Made by a program: the position numbers and the translations under genes. DNA of 64,000 nucleotides, taken from assembly GCF_030272615.1 (NCBI RefSeq), contig NC_081407.1, positions 139,752,897-139,816,896 on the forward strand, read 5' to 3'. The DNA is from Cryptomeria japonica. Lineage: Eukaryota > Streptophyta > Pinopsida > Cupressales > Cupressaceae. Below, piece after piece: positions 59,401 to 64,000 of this stretch. The first letter of the stretch is position 1. Each line of letters starts with the position of its first letter. The notes beneath the pieces were generated by a model, which did no database searches, was not told the origin of the DNA, and saw nothing but the letters and a program-made list of their open reading frames with translations.

Positions 59401-60906
59401 ACAAAAGATGAAAAGCTAATGCCTTACAAACAACTGGTAGATGATCTGAAACAACACTTTGCAAAGATAGAGTTTGAGCAGATACCAAGAGAACAGAATC
59501 GCGCTGCTGATGCCATGGCTACAATTGCTTCACTCATTGACCTACCACAAAATGAGACCTGTTATGAGTTCCTGGTTGACAACCTGCTGATTCCGTCATA
59601 TGAGATCACTCTCACGGAAATGATATGTGTTGTTGGTCCTGAATCCCAGTTATATGGTTCCATATTCACATACCTTCGCGACAACATCTTACCTCCCGAT
59701 TTATCGAACAACCAACGCCGCACTTTCATCCGCCAAACCTCCCGATACGTTATCCTAGCTGATATCCTATACCGACGAGGTCTAGATGGCACCCTCCTTA
59801 GATGTTTAGAGAGTGACGAAGCTCAGATTGCGTTACGAGAAGTGCACGAAGGGATATGTGGTCCGCATACTAGTGGTCCTACCTTGGCCAAGAAACTCAT
59901 CAGGACTGGATACTACTGGCCTACTATGGAAAAAGATGCATATCAGTTTGTCAAGAGGTGTAAGCAGTGTCAAATTCATGGAGACCTCATACACGCACCA
60001 ACACAAGAACTACAGCCACTTGCATCTCCTTGGCCCTTTTGTCAGTGGGGACTCGATCTCATAGGCAAGATTCACCCTCCTTCTTCCAACGGACATAAAT
60101 TCATTATCACAGCCACAGAGTATTTCACAAAGTGGATTGAAGCCGTGCCTCTCACGCAAGTTACTGGGAAACAAATCGCTACTTTCATCTTGAACTACAT
60201 CATTTGCCGATACGGGATTCCTACTTCCATTATTACCGACAACGGGCGTCCTTTCAAGAATCAGGATGTTCGTGAACTCTGTGAGCGATTCCATATCTCT
60301 CATCGTTTCTCCACACCATATTACCCCCAAGGTAATGGCCAAGCTGAGGCGTCTAACAAAACAATTCTCAAAATACTTAAAAAGACAGTCGACGACGCTG
60401 GCCGTAACTGGCATGTCCAACTCAATCCCGCACTTTGGGCCTATCGTACCAGTGTCCGCACACCTACAGGAGCTACACCTTACTCACTTGTCTATGGTGC
60501 TGAATCCATCTTGCCTATTGAGGTCGAGTTACCTTCTTTACGGGTCTCCTTGAGAAACATAATCAACGATGAAGACTACAGGGTCTCTCGCTTACAAGAA
60601 CTAGAACTGCTGGAGGAACGACGACACACTGCTTTTAATCATCTCAAGGCTTACCAACAACGAATGAGTCGCAGTTACAATCACAAGGTCAAGCCTCGCA
60701 CATTTGAGGTAGGTGACTTGGTCCTCAGAGAGAACCCCAAGAACCAGCAAGATAGAGAAAAGAAGGGCAAATTTGAACCCAACTGGCTTGGTCCTTACAT
60801 CATCACAGCAGCATATGGATCTGGGGCATATCAGCTCTCAACTACAGAAGGTGAATCTTTGGAGGATCCTATCAACAGCATGCACCTTCGCAGGTTCTAC
60901 ACATAA
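53428..60906 (+). CDS. Tat-type Gag-Pro-Pol polyprotein with G-patch and dual RNase H
   Basis: Single 2492-residue ORF without stops. Domains with rough residues: retrotransposon gag 330-455 (LGDQAMEWFSQLPSG); a CX2HX4HX4C finger at 600-613 (CEFHKSKGHKTSNC); aspartic protease with LIDGGAGLNI, D841, where DGG replaces the usual D-S/T-G; G-patch-like segment 1076-1130 (GKGFKILQRFGYDGKSPLGL); RT about 1450-1690 with YVDD at 1620-1623; first RNase H about 1755-1885; second, archaeal-like RNase H about 1908-2040 (LYFDGSY, AEYEAL, FGDSQLV, NRAADAM); integrase about 2120-2420 with HX..H..CX2C finger and catalytic D2210, D2271, E2307 (DD35E). It processes into capsid, protease, RT/RNase H and integrase for copying the element. 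The start ATG is the first in the long frame. All catalytic residues appear present. Confidence 0.93.
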   Translation: MVETRLQKSRRKAKEAQGPVNMSSYEYDNDVFYNPEHTTLPDMNVYRHNPNMESANAIHNATHNDNVDNSSILSADIQESIMDPQFNRLVEEIMRRDRQYFLNMMAQSGAKIPHDFDLSQLMESRPSQQTQPNSGGPNNMMPESPSVLLQKPAIPHTQAQMHDTYTQRPSWRPYVQTHAQDMGQPRQMDTQGLPQNFDTRRPHAKIGGNTMENERPIEYGLYTQNRYGVPQQEIMPSAPYMSQQYRPPYGHVYDQYHPYMQQAPPQMGVSNMGYATKNPSPPKNNLEQQIRDLQKKVEDMGTSKPTYTMRDICPYPFDKSIPMPPFPPHFATPKFDKYRGRGDPKAHIRQFFTACIEVAAEETYLMRLFPQSLGDQAMEWFSQLPSGIKSWGDLAEAFIQHFSYNIETDVSVTTLCNTKQKEGESFASFLQRWRKLASRCSCEIPQKQMVEMFTQNVNKAIGYDLRKACLSTFKDVIEKGLATERVLIEQGVIKLFKENKEDFKGKDKPKFWNKNKNTVNDGVVDANTVRPKFIFSGSNSTNNQVNNQTAARPRRKYTPLGEPLESVFKKLVANKVITVPDFPPYEPKVKPNWWNDDEYCEFHKSKGHKTSNCHRLKNIVQDLIDRGDIEIEGHSSNQEHEVFKEPFPKHDKGKGKVTDDQANYTRTSYNYDSTINHISMDNHISTITIKNKNPENPPQRPKIVLKGVGSSSEATSECHVTTRRGKITLPGTSSKNTNLPSTKPEYDLVEQLGKTPALISILELLRISPAHKAVLDKTLRDTAVPTDLNVDQFQAMVGYLSVPHSLTFTEADDASISQPHNAPLHIEAFIHKHRIKRVLIDGGAGLNICTLSTIRQLGYSDKAVNATNQITIKAYDDEERSSKGTVILPLRIGPVTKDVICQVLDLDLTYNILLGRPWIHEMRAVPSTYHQCIKFPHNGVEVMVNGDPNPFIYCNNLRSHTEIIIPSNREATPSSAYIDPESLKPSTSKQGELRAKFQDKGMGEYTLNQTMFLRQVMNSPKEYGRPHPNKQISIMLLKWDPTVFQKWGELEEESLYKMLYKDAEDDTHDQIIIPCENYGKGFKILQRFGYDGKSPLGLCKEGVMEPLQPELTTRRERSKGLGFLNPKIQHKRTKQIWRVKVAEVQQEDNYSTDSNEWEWGSDKSSSDYELNETFREPDEPTEEEEFYKKFRVGQEPTHKDPAQASFQGPRTGSHRMRTPVPEGATSDDNSDSLTIDTDEESAIDDLDVYLDIPEYNHIFTISLADSKNTKDLPLVHPQLIDWDQDGPPQIDTFQNDEAIVDYLGIRDDLPLGDHKAGYAIELNNMAYFGEGVGPSSRKNVKIKTKQGSYGENHTVALSDSKKVKRKDVSEGENLSEAPEDGRLDILPASYEEKSSMLVEETIKTNIGTAEVPHNIFLAQSLTEAEKARFISFFKERQVNFAWSYADMPGLDPDLVMHHLTVKPGAKPVKQKLRKMHPQVALLVKAELEKLLDVGFIRPIDYPEWISNLVPVSKPDRSIRICTDFRDINKACPKDDFPLPNIDLIVDLTAGHEMLSLMDGFSGYNQIRIAPEDQHKTSFTCPWGTFCWNVMPFGLKNAGATYQRAMTTIFHDLMHVKVEDYVDDLLVKSIDRNTHLDILSVAFDRLEKYKVRLNPKKCVFGVTSGKLLGFIVSKRGIEADPAKVKAILDMPPPKNISQLRSLQGRLQSIRRFIAQLADKCNPFQHLLHKNIKFKWDENCQQAFQALKDYLLNPPVLMPPIPNQPLLLYISGTPTALGALLAQQIPDGKEKAVYYISRTLVGYELNYTPIERACLAVVFASQKLRHYMLTHKTKLIARIDPLKYLLNKATLTGRLAKWVMILSEFDIEYVDRKAIKGQAIADQLADAPMIDDVPLQSEFPDESILTISPAKPWQLYFDGSYTQHGAGAGILFITPQGDSIPKSYRLSFPCTNNIAEYEALTTGLRIAVQWKIQELRVFGDSQLVIRQATDDYQTKDEKLMPYKQLVDDLKQHFAKIEFEQIPREQNRAADAMATIASLIDLPQNETCYEFLVDNLLIPSYEITLTEMICVVGPESQLYGSIFTYLRDNILPPDLSNNQRRTFIRQTSRYVILADILYRRGLDGTLLRCLESDEAQIALREVHEGICGPHTSGPTLAKKLIRTGYYWPTMEKDAYQFVKRCKQCQIHGDLIHAPTQELQPLASPWPFCQWGLDLIGKIHPPSSNGHKFIITATEYFTKWIEAVPLTQVTGKQIATFILNYIICRYGIPTSIITDNGRPFKNQDVRELCERFHISHRFSTPYYPQGNGQAEASNKTILKILKKTVDDAGRNWHVQLNPALWAYRTSVRTPTGATPYSLVYGAESILPIEVELPSLRVSLRNIINDEDYRVSRLQELELLEERRHTAFNHLKAYQQRMSRSYNHKVKPRTFEVGDLVLRENPKNQQDREKKGKFEPNWLGPYIITAAYGSGAYQLSTTEGESLEDPINSMHLRRFYT

Positions 60907-60929
60907 GCTCTTTTTGAGTATCCTAATGC

Positions 60930-61015
60930 AAAAACACAAAAAAAATCAAAAAAAATGCAAAAACACAAAAAAAAAATAAAAAAATTGCAAAATCCAAAAA
61001 AAAAAGTAAAGAGAA
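60930..61015 (+). repeat. A-rich tract just after the gag-pol stop
   Basis: Repeated A runs of 7-10 broken by C, TC, TGC and G (CACAAAAAAAATC, ATGCAAAAACAC, ATTGCAAAATCC). It starts about 25 nt after the stop at 60904-60906. It is not at the expected position of the polypurine tract next to a 3' LTR, and is probably an expanded simple-sequence region. Confidence 0.75.
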
Positions 61016-61019
61016 ATAA

Positions 61020-62570
61020 TTTCGTCCAACGGTGAAAACCACTTCGGTGGCGCCCTGGGCAAGTACCATGGTGAAAACTGGGTCACCAGCGCCATGCGTA
61101 GGGACTTTGCTCCTCCCTCTTTCAGGATTCCCTTTCATTCTTTCACTTCGCACACAATCACGACCAATTCACTCACAATAAACTTACCCATTCCCATCAT
61201 GGCTTGTTATTGATCTACCCAAGATTGGTCAGCCATTCATAATAAACCCTCCCTTTTCACTCTCTTTCCATCCATAATAAATCAGATCCTATCTGTGACT
61301 ACGGCCAATTCCTGCGTCTAGTAATGGGTGTGGAACTGAGAACATCACATGTTTCGAGGAATACAGTTTCTTTCAGCTCTCTTCAGTCTATCCGCGCACA
61401 ATTCGCAATAAAGCAACATTTTGCATCGCAGATCCACAATAAAGTTCCATCTTCTCCACAATAAGGTATCAGTTTCATGGATCCAGTCAGTTTCCAAGGA
61501 GACACAGCAGCAACAATGGGCTTCAACAAAATCAAATCTTTTAACAGACTCAGACAACATATGGTTCAGTGCTATCTATCCTTTTTGTGAAAGTGAACAT
61601 TGTGACCACAATCAAAATTTGACTTAAACAAGTGACAAGAGACACAAACTTGAGGACTACAGTGGATGTGGGTGTCGAGTCTTGGTTTTCTTTTGGTTTT
61701 ATCTTGTTGGTGACATGTCTTTTAGCTTTTCCGGGATGTCTTTGACTAGAGATTCTATCTCCAGGATGTCTTTGACTAGAAAGGCGAGGATGGGGTATCG
61801 TCACTTATTTGCATTTGCTGTCTGTGGATTGTCTTTTAGTAATACTATGACTTGTCCAAGGATATGAGGACACTGTGAGTCTAGTGTGAACTGGGGCATT
61901 CCTTGTTTGTGACTGTCTTATCTCCATGCAAACAGGTACAATGACTTTCTGGGCCGAACATATGCCTCGATTGTCATAACCTATTCTGCCATAATAAAGC
62001 TCAATGATGATAACGCACAAGAAGCTCTTTCACGTTCATATCTTCTGTCTTCCATCCCCCTTTCTTGATTGACTTCCATTGTCCTTCTCGAGTCCGCGTA
62101 GCCCGCTATCACATGACTGAGTATAATGACACACCAAAAACATTTGCATTTCATACAGTTGCACCTGCATCACCACATATAAGCATTTCATACATATAGA
62201 TATTATAATGGCATCACATCCTGCATACAACACATGTTAGCACATCTCACATTTTCATTATGTAAATAATCATTTGCATCACATACATTTTCATTCGCAT
62301 CATGCATCACATATACAACATAAAAGAACAAAAATATATGGCCTTGCATCATATAAGCATCCATATCATAAAACATGCATCACATAAGAACATCTCATCA
62401 CATAAGGTACACATGCATATAGCTGCCGCAAAAGATGAATCATCTCATATATATAATCAATCAAATGTGTCATAATACAATGATGTCAAAAGAATCATAT
62501 GGCTACAAACGAATCACCCGCAGGTGTCTACAATACAACAATGATACATCTACTGATACAATGGGAGCCC
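61020..62570 (+). other. Non-coding 3' region of the Tat element
   Basis: Starts with GTGAAAACCACTTCGGTGGC and GGTGAAAACTGGGTCACCAG, an imperfect self-complementary pair of boxes at 61032-61095. Then follow eight or so AATAA(A)/ATAAA words spread over 61180-61470 (CACAATAAACTTACC, CATAATAAACCCTCC, CGCAATAAAGCAAC), a short GGGATGTCTTTGACTAGA duplication at 61733-61780, and CAT/CATCACA-rich sequence at 62110-62460. No open frame of interest on the + strand. Confidence 0.6.
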
Positions 62571-62577
62571 ACTATAG

Positions 62578-63676
62578 CTATGAGGAACTCCCTCCCTCGG
62601 AGCCACCTCGCCTCGACGGAGTCTGAGCTGTAGATGGCCTTGCCCCTGGATCCCCCTGTCCCTCTGGTGGTGGTGGAGGCCCCATAACCCCACCGCTGGA
62701 TGCCTGTCTCCTGCGGCTCCCTCCCGTAGCCGTCGCTGTGCGCGACGACCTCTGGAAGCTCCTAGCCCGCTGCTCTGCTGGCACGGCTGCATAATATAGA
62801 TCCCTCCAGTAGGCGATCTCTTCTCCCGCTCGCAAAACATAGGCGTAGCCTGCCCCTGCATCCTCTGCTGCCCGCCTACCTGCCCTCAGAGCTGTCTCGG
62901 CCTCGGTATATCTCTGGATGGCCTGATCCCTCTCCCGCTCTGTATCTCGGACCCTGATCCTGAGGTGGTTCCTCTCTCGAACCAAATCCTCAATCTCATC
63001 TGCCTGGCCCTGGCAGATCTCCCGCAGCCTCACCACCTCATCCTCCTCGGAGTCTCCGCTCTCCGCCCCTGCCTGTGGCTCCTCCTCTACAGGTGCCTGT
63101 CCCTGTGCCTCTGCCTGCACCTGTCCCTGTGCCTGTATAGGTACCTGTGGCTGTACCTGTCTCTGTCCCTCTGGCTGTACCTGTCTCTGTCCCTCTCTGG
63201 GACCCTGTGCTGCTGGCACCTGTAGGGGCAGTCCACCCCGTCCTCTCACCACTGGAGCTGCTCTCTCCTGACCTCCCTCCCTCCGAGGTGCTACCTGTGG
63301 CAGTCATGGTGTCCCAGGCTACAAGTCCTGCTCTCATCTCCAACTCAGGATCCTGAAAAACCCGTCTCAAGGCCTCCCTGTCACCGTCACGGTCGTAGGG
63401 GATCAACTCTCCATCAATAGGAACATGTAATATCCTGTATACATCCTCCAGTGTCACTGTCATCTCACCCATCGGCAGGTGAAACGTGCATGTCTCCGAG
63501 TGCCATCTCTCGACCAATGCAGTCAGCAACCCCATGTTTGCCCGAAACTCGGGCACATAGAGCATATATGTGAGACCCATCTCCTCAATGGAAATCATGT
63601 CCTGAATGGACAACTCTGGACGCAGTCTCTGAGTCGATGGGAATCTCTCCCGTGACTCCAACATCGGCAAATACTC
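62578..63676 (-). CDS. Antisense plant mobile domain (PMD/MAIN-like) protein, 3' exon
   Basis: On the minus strand an exon opens at 63676 after a clear acceptor (TTGACTGCAG). It encodes YLPMLESRERFPS, LSIQDMISIEEMG, FRANMGLLTALVERWH and TFHLPMGEMTVTLEDVYRIL, the hallmark of the aminotransferase-like plant mobile domain. A Ser/Thr/Gly-rich low-complexity stretch follows. From about 63250 the meaningful text moves to the overlapping frame ending at 62578: Gln/Pro-rich repeats, then a coiled coil (VRLREICQGQADEIEDLV...RERDQAIQRY) and a basic/proline tail. So one frameshift, or an unseen short intron, joins the two. Upstream exons lie beyond the window. PMD proteins include host MAIN/MAIL1 and many transposon-borne copies; here it most likely belongs to the Tat element as an antisense extra ORF. 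Confidence 0.65.
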
Positions 63677-63705
63677 CTGCAGTCAAGCAAATCAATCTTG
63701 TCAGT

Positions 63706-63955
63706 TATCGTGGCATTCACTGTTTATCACAAAATGCTACTCGCTACCCAAATGCATATGGCTATCTACCCTAGTGACACTCACTGTTCATCACAAAGTG
63801 TTGCTATTTATCCTAGTAGTGCTCACTGTTCATCACAAAGTACTACGTGTGTGACATTCCCTGTTCATCACAAAGTGTCACTCACATTCGCACTCCCTGT
63901 TCATCACAAAGTGCTGCATATCCTGGTGCTCCCTGTTCATCACAAAGTGCCTTGA
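63706..63955 (-). repeat. Tandem repeat in the PMD intron, seven copies
   Basis: TGTTCATCACAAAGTG (first copy TGTTTATCACAAAATG) recurs at spacings of about 30-60 nt from 63720 to 63950, separated by variable CTATCCTAGTGRYACTCAC-type text. On the minus strand the core reads CACTTTGTGATGAACA. It lies just upstream of the acceptor of the PMD exon, so it would be intronic in that gene. Confidence 0.8.
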
Positions 63956-64000
63956 TCTATCCTAATCTTCCTAGAGGACCTGCTTGAGTGTATCCTCTCA

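Larger units (their letters stand above)
50292..64000 (+). mobile_element. Tat-lineage Ty3/gypsy retrotransposon, intact coding, runs off the window
   Basis: Seen in order: 5' LTR (50292-51073), primer site (51077), a 2.35-kb leader with two phased GCGTCTGTG clusters, an uninterrupted gag-pol of 2492 codons (53428-60906), an A-rich stretch, a non-coding region with AATAAA-rich and CAT-rich segments, and an antisense PMD gene (62578-63676). The dual RNase H (one after RT, a second archaeal-like one before integrase) is the established mark of the Tat clade. The expected 3' LTR, starting TGTAGACACCTAAAATTG, is not in the window, so the element exceeds 13.7 kb. The intact ORF suggests a recent insertion. 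The assignment of the antisense gene to the element is inference. Confidence 0.85.

Noticed and set aside
57121-60420. Several minus-strand frames of 60-136 codons opposite gag-pol
   Set aside because: Shadows of the long + strand ORF; no domains, and codon pattern follows the sense strand.
63700-63955. Possible CRISPR-like array (regular 16-nt core with variable spacers)
   Set aside because: Plant nuclear context, variable and short spacing, no cas genes; it is a degenerate tandem repeat in an intron.

Overview
The window is plant nuclear DNA: a spliced gene with large AT-rich introns, followed by a dense field of nested, decayed retrotransposons. The very low gene density, kilobase-scale introns and Tat-type Ty3/gypsy plus long-LTR copia-like elements suggest a large-genome seed plant, possibly a gymnosperm. 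That assignment is an inference, because no lineage-specific marker was recognised.

Layout. Positions 1-10600 hold one host gene on the + strand: the Hsp70-Hsp90 organising co-chaperone HOP/STI1. It has eight coding exons (576 residues), a probable 5'-UTR intron of about 3 kb, and a promoter with heat-shock elements beside a TATA box near 1990-2090. Positions 10600-22960 hold retroelement debris. There is a 5'-truncated LINE (11909-13558, 14-bp target duplication), a decayed minus-strand LINE (about 17100-22000) with RT, zf-RVT and RNase H remnants, and three solo LTRs with 5-bp target duplications (14386-15507, 19507-20277, 20284-21515). The last two sit side by side in what was one 6-nt target. 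Positions 22965-29794 are a complete but pol-less Tat-like element with target duplication TCCAT. Positions 29886-35805 are a complete minus-strand copia-like element without recognisable pol, with target duplication TATCT. Positions 35811-42085 are mostly unrecognised, but include a decayed gypsy pol near 37440-38430. Positions 42086-50275 are a fourth solo LTR, split by a second pol-less copia-like element (42440-49325, target duplication AGATG).

From 50292 to the window end lies the 5' LTR and body of a potentially active Tat-lineage Ty3/gypsy element. It has an uninterrupted 2492-residue Gag-Pro-Pol with a G-patch segment, two RNase H domains and a DD35E integrase. Downstream, on the opposite strand, is a spliced plant-mobile-domain (PMD) gene. 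Its 3' LTR must lie beyond position 64000.

The most interesting observations are: (1) two clusters of a GCGTCTGTG motif in the leader of the intact Tat element, phased at alternating 19 and 21 nt; (2) a homologous, unrecognised second protein in place of pol in both copia-like elements, together with CCHC Gag; (3) an antisense PMD gene apparently carried by the Tat element, with an intron made of a tandem repeat; (4) exact target-site duplications that allow the nesting order to be reconstructed. No tRNA, rRNA or CRISPR array was seen. Strand and boundaries of LTR elements rest on TG...CA termini, target duplications, primer-binding sites and polypurine tracts read by eye.
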